Assembly (NCBI RefSeq): GCF_000214595.1
Contig: NZ_AFIG01000003.1
Span: forward strand, 682,001-746,000
Source of the DNA: Methylophaga thalassica MP
GTDB lineage: Bacteria; Pseudomonadota; Gammaproteobacteria; Nitrosococcales; Methylophagaceae
Length of the DNA stretch: 64,000 nt
Reading direction: 5' to 3'
Both the position numbers and the translations under genes were made by a program. Shown piece after piece: positions 1-9,073 of this stretch. Numbering within the stretch: the first letter of the stretch is position 1; every line of letters starts with the position of its first letter. The notes beneath the pieces are model-generated. The model did not search any database. It was not told the origin of the DNA and was given only the letters and a program-made list of their open reading frames with translations.

Positions 1-1104
1 ACGACGCTAGGTGCACCTGCTTATTTTATCGGTTTATTAGTTCCGATTCGCGAAGCAGGTTCCCTGTTACCACAGTTGTTTATCGCCAATACCATTCGCT
101 CTTTGCCTTTGCGTAAATATGCCTGGGTCTTAGGGAGTTTTATTCAGGGTATGTGTGCAGCAGGCATGGGCATTGCCGTTCTCAGTCTGGAAGGAACCCT
201 GCTCGGTATTACAATTGTGTGTTTATTAGGTCTTTTGGCCCTGTCACGCAGTATGTGTTCAGTCTCTTATAAAGACGTATTGGGTAAAACAGTCAGTAAA
301 TCTAAACGTGGCACAGCAACCGGAACGGCTTCTTCTTTGTCAGCCGGACTGGTTATTGCCTATGCCGTACTGATTTCTCTCAACCTCGTTGATAAATTAA
401 CGTTGGTCACCATCGGTCTTTTTTTTGCAGCAGGATTTTGGGTCATTGCCAGCGCCTTATTTTCTACATTGGAAGAGCAAAAAGGTGCAACAGAGGGTGG
501 GGGTAGTCTGTTTATTATCGCTAAACAAAATTTTTCTTATCTCTATAAAGACAGGGAGTTAAGACTTTTTATTGTGACACGAGCGTTGCTTATCGCCACA
601 GCATTGGCGCCACCGTTTATGCTGGCATTAAACGCTGAACACTTGAATAACAATATCGGCGGCTTAGGAAGCTTATTACTCGCCTCCTCCCTGGCCAGTC
701 TGGTCAGTGGCTATGTCTGGGGACGTATTGCTGATATTTCCAGCAGGAAGGTTTTACTCTTGTCAGGTTTCAGTGCTGGTTTGGCCTTGTTACTTACCGT
801 TATTGCAGCCAGTTATCACTTATTAGAAGTTTACTGGGCATTACCGACCTTATTATTTGCGCTTATGGTCTCTTATGAAGGTGTTCGAATGGGCCGCTCA
901 ATTCACTTAGTCGATATTGCCGATCAGGATAAACGGGCGATTTATACTGCGCTGTCGAATAGCATTATTGGCATTTTTCTATTATTAGGCGGTTTATTCA
1001 GTATTGTTTCACACAGGTATGGTGAACAAGTCGTTTTATTAGTGTTTGCTTTAATGAGTTTTAGCTCAATGATTTCAGCCTATCTAATGAAAGAAGCGCA
1101 ATAA
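1..1104 (+). CDS. MFS transporter, 5'-truncated by window edge
   Basis: The frame is open from base 1, so the start lies upstream of the window; a TTG at 76 is only an internal codon. The visible 367 residues are dominated by hydrophobic segments (about ten) with short basic loops. The segment near the start (GLLVPIREAGSLLPQ) and the glycine-rich helices resemble major facilitator superfamily permeases. A central hydrophilic stretch (SALFSTLEEQKGATEGGG) looks like the loop between the two six-helix halves. It would sit in the inner membrane and move a small solute; the substrate cannot be read from the sequence. Confidence is good for the superfamily, low for anything finer. Confidence 0.75.
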   Translation, partial: TTLGAPAYFIGLLVPIREAGSLLPQLFIANTIRSLPLRKYAWVLGSFIQGMCAAGMGIAVLSLEGTLLGITIVCLLGLLALSRSMCSVSYKDVLGKTVSKSKRGTATGTASSLSAGLVIAYAVLISLNLVDKLTLVTIGLFFAAGFWVIASALFSTLEEQKGATEGGGSLFIIAKQNFSYLYKDRELRLFIVTRALLIATALAPPFMLALNAEHLNNNIGGLGSLLLASSLASLVSGYVWGRIADISSRKVLLLSGFSAGLALLLTVIAASYHLLEVYWALPTLLFALMVSYEGVRMGRSIHLVDIADQDKRAIYTALSNSIIGIFLLLGGLFSIVSHRYGEQVVLLVFALMSFSSMISAYLMKEAQ

Positions 1105-1225
1105 ATAGTCATTATCACATGGATATATAGGTTGGATTCCTTAACCGTAATTTCACATATTGTTTATGCTTATAAATCGTCTTTCTGGCCTTTAAAGCCA
1201 ACTATAAAATAAAAAGCGAAACCTT

Positions 1226-1534
1226 ATGAGTGAGAGAGATACTGCCTTTTTTGACCGTGCCGATGCGTTTATTCGCATAGCTAATGAACAAATGGAAAAG
1301 GGGGCTGCCGCAGGTGAAGTAAGTGCTTCATTTATGTATGGCCTGGCACGCTATACGGCATGGTTCAGTGCTTCAGGTTGGACCCAAAGCAAAGATATGG
1401 CAGACGCGAAACAGGAAACTATCGACTTTTTTGTGAAAGAATATCGTCAAATGTTGGAAATGAATATGGATGACTATATTCAAAACTTTGACCAGTATAT
1501 TCAAGTATCAGAAGAGCTAAAGCAAAAAGGTTAG
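1226..1534 (+). CDS. DUF3144 family protein
   Basis: A 102-residue soluble, acidic, helical protein with no signal peptide. The opening (FFDRADAFIRIANEQ) and the later WFSASGWTQSKDM block match what I recall of the DUF3144 family, which has no assigned function. The stop lies 95 bases before the next possible gene, and there is no clear Shine-Dalgarno sequence before the ATG. It stands alone between the MFS gene and a group of tiny envelope genes, so the context gives no role. Confidence 0.75.
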   Translation: MSERDTAFFDRADAFIRIANEQMEKGAAAGEVSASFMYGLARYTAWFSASGWTQSKDMADAKQETIDFFVKEYRQMLEMNMDDYIQNFDQYIQVSEELKQKG

Positions 1535-1649
1535 CTGCAAAATAACCCTCTGTATCAGAATCGGTTTGCGTTGCTGGTAACAAAATTATCGGAAAAACTA
1601 GCTGAATTCATATAGCATCTAATCATTAATGGTGATTGGATTTGTCTCT

Positions 1650-1814
1650 ATGTCAGCTCGTTTTTTTAAACCCGTTAGCGGGATAATATTTACCTGTCTG
1701 CTTCTTGCCTTGAATGGTTGCGCCACCCGATATCTGATGCAATCAGATCGCTATCAAGAGATACCTTCCTCTGAAGCTGGATCAGCCCAGCACATTGATA
1801 CAATCAGTCATTAA
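1650..1814 (+). CDS. Small putative lipoprotein
   Basis: A 54-residue peptide starting at ATG 1650. An in-frame ATG at 1629 would add seven residues, and neither start has a convincing ribosome site. It has a basic N-terminus, a hydrophobic stretch and a lipobox-like LNGC, so the mature lipoprotein would be only about 30 residues (ATRYLMQSDRYQ onward). No family is recognised. The next small gene also encodes a lipoprotein, which supports it being real. The short length keeps confidence moderate. Confidence 0.45.
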   Translation: MSARFFKPVSGIIFTCLLLALNGCATRYLMQSDRYQEIPSSEAGSAQHIDTISH

Positions 1815-1883
1815 CCATATTTTTCACAAGCAGATGACAGTCAGTCATGTTAGTCTTTAAGCGTGTTTATCACGGAGAAACCT

Positions 1884-2033
1884 ATGTTTATTCACGTTTT
1901 AAAGTTGCTTAGTCTTTCTGCATTATTATTTCTCAGTGCCTGTCATCACTACCATCCGCATAAAGTAGTTCCACCAGGCCACGATCCCAATGGGCCGGGT
2001 AATAGTGAAAATGCACCAGGTCATAACAAGTAA
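1884..2033 (+). CDS. 49-residue His/Pro-rich lipoprotein
   Basis: ATG at 1884 is preceded by an AGGAG-like site (cacggagaaacct), and the frame runs 49 codons to TAA at 2031-2033. The N-terminus is a lipoprotein signal ending in FLSAC. The mature part is hydrophilic and rich in His, Pro, Gly and Asn, beginning HHYHPHK and continuing PPGHDPNGPG. Clustered histidines after the lipid anchor could bind divalent metal, which is inference only. It lies 12 bases before the next small membrane gene, so the two are probably co-transcribed. Confidence 0.5.
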   Translation: MFIHVLKLLSLSALLFLSACHHYHPHKVVPPGHDPNGPGNSENAPGHNK

Positions 2034-2045
2034 ACAGGAATAAAA

Positions 2046-2270
2046 ATGTTACTTAAATTTCTCGGTATTTTATTGATTGCTGCCGGAACAACAGGGTTGG
2101 TCATGGATGATATACCATTTACCAAAACAACCCATGAAGCGGATCTGGGCGTTATTGAACTTCAGATTGATGAAAAAGATAACTTCCATATTCCAGATTG
2201 GCTCGGTGCAAGTAGTATTGGCTTAGGTACACTTCTGCTACTTATTCCAGCAGGAAATCGTCGTCGTTAA
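2046..2270 (+). CDS. Small two-helix membrane protein
   Basis: 74 residues: one N-terminal transmembrane segment (FLGILLIAAGTTGLVM), a polar loop with the motif TKTTHEADLG and LQIDEKDNFHIPDW, then a second hydrophobic segment (IGLGTLLLLIP) ending in GNRRR. I recall other small proteobacterial membrane proteins with a similar KTTHEADLG loop but no name or function. The ATG follows aggaataaaa, a plausible ribosome site. A 12-bp inverted repeat follows the stop codon. Confidence 0.6.
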   Translation: MLLKFLGILLIAAGTTGLVMDDIPFTKTTHEADLGVIELQIDEKDNFHIPDWLGASSIGLGTLLLLIPAGNRRR

Positions 2271-2278
2271 ACGCCTAT

Positions 2279-2316
2279 CAATAACGCTTCATGGCCTTAT
2301 GTCTGAAGCGTTATTG
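2279..2316. repeat. 12-bp inverted repeat after the small membrane gene
   Basis: Bases 2279-2290 are perfectly complementary to 2305-2316, with a 14-base loop. No T-run follows immediately on either strand, so it is not a canonical intrinsic terminator. It begins 8 bases after the preceding stop codon and probably forms the 3' end hairpin of that transcript. Confidence 0.5.
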
Positions 2317-2529
2317 CTTAATCCCTTATACTCTTTTTCGTTTTTTACTTGTCTCTCAGTCCCAAGCCCACATAAATTTACGGAAAGTCAGACAAACATT
2401 CTCCCTATTAGCACTGCTAGTATTTAATCCCTACACAATTTTGGATCTCTGCTTCTTAAACAACTTGCAAAAGCATGTTTAAAAAACAGTCATTCTTGTG
2501 TGGTGTGTTTTTTTAATGGAGAAAAAACA

Positions 2530-2925
2530 ATGCAGCACCCAATTAAAAATTCGGTAAGCCGATCTCTTCTTTTCGCTCAGGACATAGGGTTGGTATTAGT
2601 CGCCATAGCCACGATGGTAGCTATAGGCATCGAAGTGAAAGTAATGATTGATAACAGCTATGTGTCATTGACAGATTTGCTGTTGATGTTCATCTACCTA
2701 GAAGTACTGACTATGGTTGCCGTTTATTATGAGTCAGGCGAGTTGCCAATAAAAATACCGTTATATATTGCGATTGTTGCCTTAGCACGCTATTTGATTC
2801 TGGATATGAAAAACATCGATACATGGCGCATCCTAGGAATAGCCTCATCGATTTTCTTGCTTGGCGCCTCGATTATCGTTATCTACTACTGCAAAAAACT
2901 CATGCAGGAGAAGGTTGAAAGCTGA
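2530..2925 (+). CDS. psiE: PsiE-like membrane protein
   Basis: 131 residues from ATG 2530, which follows the ribosome site GGAG at 2519-2522; an upstream in-frame start at 2500 lacks one. Four transmembrane segments cover most of the chain. The segment with YLEVLTMVAVYYESGELPIKIPLYIAIVALARY in PsiE-like order, followed by LDMKNID, is the feature that places it in the phosphate-starvation-inducible PsiE family. The family's biochemical role is unknown. A strong terminator follows. No clear Pho box was found upstream, unlike pstS later in the window. Confidence 0.75.
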   Translation: MQHPIKNSVSRSLLFAQDIGLVLVAIATMVAIGIEVKVMIDNSYVSLTDLLLMFIYLEVLTMVAVYYESGELPIKIPLYIAIVALARYLILDMKNIDTWRILGIASSIFLLGASIIVIYYCKKLMQEKVES

Positions 2926-2954
2926 TCATAAATAACGCGATGAGCAGCTTGTTT

Positions 2955-2986
2955 GGCGGAACTGATAACAGTTCCGCCTTTTTTTT
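2955..2986 (+). terminator. Intrinsic terminator after psiE
   Basis: Perfect 9-bp stem (2955-2963 with 2970-2978, GGCGGAACT), loop GATAAC, followed by eight T at 2979-2986. Confidence 0.9.
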
Positions 2987-3096
2987 ATTTAATCCCGGTT
3001 ATCTCTACAATAAATTCAGTTCCCAGCGTGTTTTCAGCTTTGATTAAGTTTGTCGACATAGTCTAATCTACGTCTATAGTGTTATCTGGGAAAAAC

Positions 3097-3975
3097 ATGC
3101 AAAATCTAAAATACATTTTAAGTCACTGGTTAACGATTACCGTCTTATGCTCCAGTACCCTATTATTGCTCAGTCATACCCATACTGAAGCAGAAATAAA
3201 AAATGTACCAAAGTGGGACATAAACTCTCATTACGATGTTGGTAAACCCGTCAAAATTTCAGGTATTGAAGACAACTTGTCAGGTCTGACCTATCATCCT
3301 GAAAGCGATCATCTATTCGCCATAATCAATCACCCTACCCAGCTTATCGAACTGACCAAACAAGGTGATATTGTTCGCCGTATTCATCTTGATGGTTTTG
3401 TTGATACAGAAAGTGTGGATTATCTTGGAAAAAACACCTTTGTTGTGTCAGAAGAACGAAGGCAGCAACTGGTGTTCTTTTCCATTAATGACACGACAAA
3501 AAAAGTCAGTTATGACAAGAGTGAACGCTTACCCATGAATTGGGCAGAAAACAGCAATAGAGGTATGGAGGGGGTGGCATGGTCAGCCCAATATGGCTTT
3601 TTTGTCTTGCAGGAAGATCCCCCTAAGATTTTGAATCATATCTTACACCACACTGAGACGAGTATTGATGTCGAAAAGCTTAATCACTCCTTACCCGATC
3701 ATGTTGATGATTTTGCCGGTATCAGTCTGTTTTACTCAGAACAACAGCCTATCCTTCTTGTGTTAAGCGAAGCATCCAATGCACTGCATATGATCAATTT
3801 AAGCGGTGACAAAGTCGCCAGCCTGTCATTAAAAAGCGGACCATTTAATCTTTGGCCGATTATGAAACAACCCGAAGGGGTGGCGGTTGATAACGATGGT
3901 CATATTTATATTGTTGGAGAACCAAACCAAATGCTCAAGTTAAAACGAAAAATAACACTTAAACAATCATTCTGA
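3097..3975 (+). CDS. SdiA-regulated-like (YjiK family) beta-propeller protein
   Basis: 292 residues from ATG 3097, chosen because the signal peptide (YILSHWLTITVLCSSTLLLL) starts there; a GTG at 3079 would add six residues. The mature part shows NLSGLTYHPESDHLFAI, then VDTESVDYLGKNTFVVSEER, GMEGVAW and MKQPEGVAVDNDGHIYIVGEPN. These repeated blade motifs are typical of the SdiA-regulated family, predicted periplasmic six-bladed propellers related to phytase and esterase folds. Function is not established. It is convergent with gnd and shares a bidirectional terminator with it. Confidence 0.75.
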   Translation: MQNLKYILSHWLTITVLCSSTLLLLSHTHTEAEIKNVPKWDINSHYDVGKPVKISGIEDNLSGLTYHPESDHLFAIINHPTQLIELTKQGDIVRRIHLDGFVDTESVDYLGKNTFVVSEERRQQLVFFSINDTTKKVSYDKSERLPMNWAENSNRGMEGVAWSAQYGFFVLQEDPPKILNHILHHTETSIDVEKLNHSLPDHVDDFAGISLFYSEQQPILLVLSEASNALHMINLSGDKVASLSLKSGPFNLWPIMKQPEGVAVDNDGHIYIVGEPNQMLKLKRKITLKQSF

Positions 3976-3984
3976 TAGACATAA

Positions 3985-4011
3985 AAAAAGCGGTCCGATG
4001 ACCGCTTTTTT
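3985..4011. terminator. Bidirectional terminator between the YjiK-like gene and gnd
   Basis: Ten-bp stem 3985-3994 with 4001-4010 (AAAAAGCGGT), loop CCGATG. A-run on the left and T-run on the right let it stop transcription from both strands. Confidence 0.85.
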
Positions 4012-4017
4012 ATTGGT

Positions 4018-5484
4018 TTAAACGTCATAATTGGACGCTGAAACATCACCACCTTGCCCTGTCCAATTCGTATGAAAAAACTCACCCCGAGGTTTATCAA
4101 TACGCTCATAAGTATGCGCACCAAAATAATCACGTTGTGCCTGTAATAAATTAGCGGGTAAGCGTTCACTTCTATAACCATCATAAAAGGAAAGCGCGCT
4201 ACTGAATGTTGGCACAGGAACGCCAAGACTGACCGCTGTCGCTACAGCCTTACGCCAGCCCGGCAACGATTCCGTGATAGCGTCAATAAAAAAGTCGTCC
4301 AGTAACAGATTATGCAGATCAGGATTGAGATCAAAGGCATCACGAATTTTGCCCAAGAACTGACTCCGAATAATACAGCCACCACGCCACATTAAAGCGA
4401 TACCACCATAATTAAGCTCCCAACCATAAATTTTGGCTGCTTCACGCATCAACATATAACCTTGCGCGTAGGAGATAATTTTTGATGCGTATAAAGCATC
4501 ACGGATCGCATTGACCATTTCCGCTTTATCACCTTCAAACGATGAAGTAATAGCAGGTAACACTTTTGAGGCTTTTACCCGTTCATCTTTTAACGATGAT
4601 AAACATCTTGAGAACACAGCTTCACCAATCAGGGTTAATGGTATACCCAAATCAAGTGCATTCATGCCTGTCCATTTACCCGTGCCTTTCTGTCCGGCAG
4701 TATCGAGAATGTGATCGACCAGCAACTCACCATTCTCATCACGTTTGGCCAGAATATCGCGGGTAATTTCAATCAGATATGAGTCAAGCACACCTTCATT
4801 CCACTCAGCAAAAACCTGGTGAATTTCGTCACCACTCATGCCAAGCCCTTCCCTCATCATCTGATACGCTTCGCATATAAGCTGCATATCACCATACTCA
4901 ATGCCGTTATGTACCATTTTGACGTAATGTCCAGCACCATCATTACCGACCCAGTCACAACACGGCTCACCATCAACCTGTGCAGCGATAGCCTGAAAAA
5001 TAGGTTTAATTGCTGACCAGCCTGCATGATTCCCACCCGGCATTAACGAAGGACCATGGCGAGCGCCTTCTTCCCCTCCGGAAACACCACTGCCGATAAA
5101 TAAAATCCCTTTCTGACGTAATTCTTGTGTTCTTCTATCACTATCATTGAATAAGGAGTTTCCGCCATCAATGATGATGTCGCCTTTCTCAAGGTACGGC
5201 ACCAATTGCTCAATAAAAGTATCCACCACGGGACCGGCTTTAACCATTAACATAACCCGCCGCGGTAATTTCAGGCTGTTCACAAAACTTTTCAGATCAT
5301 GAAATCCAATGATATTGGTATCTTTCGCTGGCCCATTAATAAAGTCATCGACTTTACTCGTTGTGCGGTTAAATACCGATACTTTGAAGCCCTTGTCATT
5401 CATATTTAAAACAAGGTTCTGCCCCATCACGGCAAGTCCGACGACACCAATATCTGCTACTGCAGGATTATCTACTTCTCTCAT
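4018..5484 (-). CDS. gnd: 6-phosphogluconate dehydrogenase, decarboxylating
   Basis: 488 residues, the size of the long homodimeric enzyme. It oxidises 6-phosphogluconate to ribulose 5-phosphate with release of CO2. In RuMP-cycle methylotrophs this step closes the dissimilatory cycle that burns formaldehyde-derived hexose phosphate. Visible motifs: the N-terminal nucleotide-binding loop GLAVMGQN, the family signature [17 protein letters not shown], the active-site segment [16 protein letters not shown], and KGTGKWT. The ATG overlaps the stop of the upstream gene (ATGA), so the two are translationally coupled. The C-terminus faces the bidirectional terminator. Confidence 0.97.
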   Translation of the reverse strand: MREVDNPAVADIGVVGLAVMGQNLVLNMNDKGFKVSVFNRTTSKVDDFINGPAKDTNIIGFHDLKSFVNSLKLPRRVMLMVKAGPVVDTFIEQLVPYLEKGDIIIDGGNSLFNDSDRRTQELRQKGILFIGSGVSGGEEGARHGPSLMPGGNHAGWSAIKPIFQAIAAQVDGEPCCDWVGNDGAGHYVKMVHNGIEYGDMQLICEAYQMMREGLGMSGDEIHQVFAEWNEGVLDSYLIEITRDILAKRDENGELLVDHILDTAGQKGTGKWTGMNALDLGIPLTLIGEAVFSRCLSSLKDERVKASKVLPAITSSFEGDKAEMVNAIRDALYASKIISYAQGYMLMREAAKIYGWELNYGGIALMWRGGCIIRSQFLGKIRDAFDLNPDLHNLLLDDFFIDAITESLPGWRKAVATAVSLGVPVPTFSSALSFYDGYRSERLPANLLQAQRDYFGAHTYERIDKPRGEFFHTNWTGQGGDVSASNYDV

Positions 5485-6440
5485 AAGTCTCTACACACCT
5501 TTATATATTCACCAATAGCTTCACGGGTTGATCCAACAACTAAACGACGTTGTCCTGATGCCGAATCACACTCTACCGCTCCTGCTACCTCAATGGTCTC
5601 TCCCGCTTGTGCCTGACCAACATAGGTATGGGTAAATGAAATGACTTCCGGCGTCATTTCATTATCGATAAGATAGCGGGCGGGAAAATCAAATGCTTGC
5701 TGATCATCAATCACCACTGCTTTTAAGGTAGAAATTCCTTGCTTAATATAGTGGTGATGATCGACGACTAACTCTTCCGGCAAACTGACCATACCAATAT
5801 CAAATTTGGTACCATCAATCGCCGCCTTGTTATATTTACGGGCTTCATGCCAGGCAAACTCTTCAAAATTAAGTTCACCACCGCGTCGTTGGAAATTATC
5901 TTTCATGAGTGACAGGTCAAGCGCCGTGAGTTGCTGCTCCGCAACAGCTTGTTTAACTGCCTCACGGGTTTGACGAAAAGCCTCGCGCCCATATACCACC
6001 AAATCAATATCCGAACCTTTCTTTTGCTGACCAATCAGCATTGATCCTGTCAATCCTAGAGAAGCCGTATTCACACCATATTTAGTGAGGATAGCGATTA
6101 AACGGTGGCATTTTTCTTCAATTTCATCATTTGGAGAACGAGCAAGAACAGACGTTAGATGTTGTTCTGGTTGATGATGAACCTCAACATCCTCGGGTTT
6201 TACCGCATGAAACTCAGCATCAAACTGCAGTGATTTAAAAAGATATTTAGGGTAATGGCGGGCTAATAAACGATTGGCCTGCTCAGTATCAATTTTCTGC
6301 CATTGACCTTCATTTTCGATATAACGTAGAAAACAACCAATTTTTTGTTGATGGGGATGATAACTGACCACAGCAAAGATAAGACCTTCAGCCGTCTGAA
6401 TAAAGTCTTTTGGCAAATAAGGGAAATCTGCCTGTCTCAT
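5481..6440 (-). CDS. Nucleotidyltransferase-fold protein coupled to gnd
   Basis: 319 residues, cytosolic. The middle holds a polymerase-beta-type nucleotidyltransferase signature: [20 protein letters not shown] at residues 131-150, with Asp144 and Asp146 as the expected metal ligands. Asp214 in KFDIGMV is a candidate third carboxylate. N- and C-terminal regions are not recognised; the C-terminal part ([20 protein letters not shown]) could be a small beta domain. It overlaps gnd by four bases and must share its mRNA. Target (tRNA, antibiotic, protein) is unknown, and coupling to a metabolic enzyme is unusual for this fold. Confidence 0.65.
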   Translation of the reverse strand: MRQADFPYLPKDFIQTAEGLIFAVVSYHPHQQKIGCFLRYIENEGQWQKIDTEQANRLLARHYPKYLFKSLQFDAEFHAVKPEDVEVHHQPEQHLTSVLARSPNDEIEEKCHRLIAILTKYGVNTASLGLTGSMLIGQQKKGSDIDLVVYGREAFRQTREAVKQAVAEQQLTALDLSLMKDNFQRRGGELNFEEFAWHEARKYNKAAIDGTKFDIGMVSLPEELVVDHHHYIKQGISTLKAVVIDDQQAFDFPARYLIDNEMTPEVISFTHTYVGQAQAGETIEVAGAVECDSASGQRRLVVGSTREAIGEYIKVCRDL

Positions 6441-6481
6441 CGTGTATTACGCTCCTTTGTTAAAGGCATCATGACAAGAAA

Positions 6482-7201
6482 TTACCCCAGACGTCTACCC
6501 CACATCCATAATCCAGATAAAGATAAGAAAATAATCAGAACGCTCAGTACATCAATCAACCAAATACCTAATGGACCGAGAATATGGCCATTATGTATAT
6601 CAAGAAGCAGTTGCTGAATACTGATACCTTTACCATAAAAAAACTGTTTTAGCTCTGTATTTACCGACTGTGGCAAAGGATGCGGCACACTCCATGAGAC
6701 GCCTTGTAATGAAATCGGTTCCCATTTATCCAACATAAAATTACTGCGCCACATTGATTGGCGGGTCTGTAAAACCGGCTCACCATGATAAAGACCAATA
6801 TTTTGGATAGGCGCAGGGATACCGGCTTCTGCCCCCATTTTTTCAATAAATTCACCCTCGCGGGTTAATAGAATTAAGGCATCATCCGTTGTTAGAACAA
6901 TAAGATCTTCAAGGGTGATCCCGCCTAATAAGGGACGCTCAGTATGTATTAACGGCGTGGCATCAAGAAAAAGTTGATTGCCAAATTGAGAAAAAATTTT
7001 GTTATCAATCAAAAATGCAGCGTCGGGCTTAACCTCCCCTATACCGTACTGAGACATAAGCCAGTCCCAACTGACATAACGCTTATCAAGTTTAAGCTGG
7101 CTGGAATGGTTAAGTGCTATTCCGGTAATAGCAAACATTAATAAAAAACTGGCTAAGATGGCGCCGATAACACGATGAAAACTGCGCAATTTGCGGTTCA
7201 T
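6482..7201 (-). CDS. PepSY-associated transmembrane protein
   Basis: 239 residues. The N-terminal segment FHRVIGAILASFLLMFAITG and the C-terminal segment LSVLIIFLSLSGLWMWGRR are transmembrane, with a PepSY-like periplasmic domain between. The opening (RSFHRVIGA, ITGIALNHS) and the closing DIHNGHILGPLGIWLID are the usual conserved blocks of PepSY_TM proteins, in which histidines in such helices are proposed to carry electrons or haem. It lies three bases after the FMN-binding gene. That pairing suggests an electron path across the inner membrane, for example ferric reduction (inference). Confidence 0.75.
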   Translation of the reverse strand: MNRKLRSFHRVIGAILASFLLMFAITGIALNHSSQLKLDKRYVSWDWLMSQYGIGEVKPDAAFLIDNKIFSQFGNQLFLDATPLIHTERPLLGGITLEDLIVLTTDDALILLTREGEFIEKMGAEAGIPAPIQNIGLYHGEPVLQTRQSMWRSNFMLDKWEPISLQGVSWSVPHPLPQSVNTELKQFFYGKGISIQQLLLDIHNGHILGPLGIWLIDVLSVLIIFLSLSGLWMWGRRLG

Positions 7202-7204
7202 GGA

Positions 7205-7735
7205 TCAACTCTGGCTAATAGATGAATCCAGATATAATGCCAGCCTAACGACATTCGTCATAGCCCTGACGGATAATGTTGCGCCAGTAATGCCATCAAT
7301 GTGTTTGTCTAACCGATTAGACACCAATCCAACATTCTGAAATTGCTGTGTGAATGCCGGGTATTTCACTTCTCCCCCCCGACTCTCACGATAAGCCAGT
7401 ACTTTGACCTGTTCGACGCGGTCGCCATTGATAACCACACCAAAAGTAATTGGCTCCTCTTTACCGATTTCCTCAAGTATCCAGGCGCTGCGTTGCCCCT
7501 CTCGCCAATAACGAATTCGAAGACCGGCATAGGGATGACCAAGAATATCCGCAACCGTCTGTCGGACATCACCTTTCATCCAGACAACATCACTTTGCGG
7601 AAGCGTACCGTTAAACACTTCAGCTAAGAAAGCATCATTGGTTTGGTAGACGCCACGAGCATGAGATGTCGTCGTGGTGAGCAGTAAGATTAAACATAAC
7701 AAAGCTAATTTGAAACCAGAAATGACATTATTCAT
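7205..7735 (-). CDS. FMN-binding domain protein (RnfG/NqrC-like), exported
   Basis: 176 residues from ATG 7735; a GTG at 7747 would add four. A signal peptide (ALLCLILLLTTTTSHA) is followed by an FMN-binding domain. The motif DGITGATLS at residues 148-155 contains the T-G-A-T flavinylation sequence used by ApbE to attach FMN to threonine (here Thr153), as in NqrC and RnfG. It is therefore likely a periplasmic one-flavin electron carrier working with the PepSY protein encoded next. The porin gene ends 38 bases upstream, so the three genes form one unit. Confidence 0.8.
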   Translation of the reverse strand: MNNVISGFKLALLCLILLLTTTTSHARGVYQTNDAFLAEVFNGTLPQSDVVWMKGDVRQTVADILGHPYAGLRIRYWREGQRSAWILEEIGKEEPITFGVVINGDRVEQVKVLAYRESRGGEVKYPAFTQQFQNVGLVSNRLDKHIDGITGATLSVRAMTNVVRLALYLDSSISQS

Positions 7736-7772
7736 CTTAATAACCACTCACCACGCCTATATTACTCATCGA

Positions 7773-9035
7773 TTAAAACTGATAACCCACACCAACATTG
7801 AAGCCATCAAATTCATCATCTTCATTTTCAGCATCCTGATCCTGATAATCAAATTTGACGACAACTTGTGGGTCTAACCACCAGTTCACACCTAAGTCCC
7901 ATGAGCGCACCTCTGAATCAACAGAGCTACCCGCCTGGTTATCCCATAAGCTATAACGTGTGAAGATTCCAATCGCATCAGTCAATTTATAAGAAGGTTC
8001 CAGATACCAGCCCATTTGCTTATCTGCACCGACTGATTGTGGTCCATCACCTTCTAAATGCCATGTTGCATATAAAGCTCGGAAACCAAAGTTGCCTTGC
8101 TGAATAGCGGTATGGGCTTCCCATAACACTGCACTACCCGCATCATGGTCATTACCTTGAGTTATATCTTCCTGATATTGCAATGATGTAGCGACTTCAA
8201 TACCTGGAATTGCGGTCCATTTGAGTCGCCCGGTGTAAGCAAAGTCACTGGCATCGGCTTCAGAGACTTTTTGACGACCACTACGAACTGAGTAATCGTT
8301 GCTGGCTGAAGTATTTAAACCAGAGGTCATCGCGGCATCATAAGAAAAACCAGGTGCCAGTTCTCCACTAAACATCACACCACCTTCCCACCAGGTCGTA
8401 GGAATAATGTTTTTCTCAACATTATTACGTTCTACCCCATAAAAGGTATTTGGCTCATGGGTTTCATTCAATAAACCAACCGGCACCAGGAATAAACCCG
8501 CATTAACACGGTGCTTGTCATTGAAATCGTATTGGATATAAGCCTGTTCCAGCTCAACCTCGCCATTTTGACCATCACCGGAAATAGAGTGTTCTAACTC
8601 CAACTCTGAAAAGAGTCGAAGTCGGTCATTGAACTCATGGTTAAAAAATAAGACAAAGCGATGAAAGTCAATTTCATCCTTATCAGCACCACTACCTTGA
8701 TTTTGTAGATTGTTGTAGTGCAGTTCTCCGTAACCACCGATAGACGTTTTGCTTTCCTGAGCGGCAGAGGCTTTTACTGCTTCTTCTGTTGCCACAGCTA
8801 ATGCCTCAGCGGTTTCATTTGCCTGTTCGGCTTTAGCTTGTGTGGCAACGACTTGTTGTTTCAGTGTTTGATTTTCTGTTTTCAGTTGTTCGTTCTGTTG
8901 CTTAACTTCGTTCAACTGTTGCTTCATTTCTTGCAGAAGCTGCCAGATTTCTTCATTCGTGGGCGAAGCTGCCTGAGCTGAAGACATGGCGACCATCAAT
9001 GTACTCGCCAGCAGTGTTTTCTTGAATTTGTACAT
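7773..9035 (-). CDS. Outer-membrane porin with N-terminal coiled coil
   Basis: 420 residues. Signal peptide MYKFKKTLLASTLMVAMSSAQA. Residues about 28-75 form a heptad-like, Gln/Lys-rich coiled coil (LLQEMKQQLNEVKQQNEQLK) that would trimerise in the periplasm. From TSIGGYGELHYNN onward the chain is made of alternating beta strands rich in aromatic residues, ending in the outer-membrane signature VGVGYQF. This architecture is that of phosphate-selective or DcaP-type porins; the solute is not evident. A Fur-like operator overlaps its promoter, so an iron-linked role is more likely than phosphate. It heads the porin / FMN-binding / PepSY unit. Confidence 0.8.
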   Translation of the reverse strand: MYKFKKTLLASTLMVAMSSAQAASPTNEEIWQLLQEMKQQLNEVKQQNEQLKTENQTLKQQVVATQAKAEQANETAEALAVATEEAVKASAAQESKTSIGGYGELHYNNLQNQGSGADKDEIDFHRFVLFFNHEFNDRLRLFSELELEHSISGDGQNGEVELEQAYIQYDFNDKHRVNAGLFLVPVGLLNETHEPNTFYGVERNNVEKNIIPTTWWEGGVMFSGELAPGFSYDAAMTSGLNTSASNDYSVRSGRQKVSEADASDFAYTGRLKWTAIPGIEVATSLQYQEDITQGNDHDAGSAVLWEAHTAIQQGNFGFRALYATWHLEGDGPQSVGADKQMGWYLEPSYKLTDAIGIFTRYSLWDNQAGSSVDSEVRSWDLGVNWWLDPQVVVKFDYQDQDAENEDDEFDGFNVGVGYQF

Positions 9036-9073
9036 GCTCTCTCATCCTGTTTTCAATAGTAAAAACAAGAGAA

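Noticed and set aside
2291..2482. Plus-strand frame of 63 codons before psiE
   Set aside because: Its start lies in the loop of an inverted repeat, it lacks a ribosome site, and the composition is not protein-like.
2487..2504. Possible Pho box before psiE
   Set aside because: Only 11 of 18 positions match, and it is too close to the start codon to leave room for a -10 and leader.
3906..4226. Minus-strand frame over the end of gnd and the terminator
   Set aside because: It is a shadow of gnd in another frame and crosses a bidirectional terminator.
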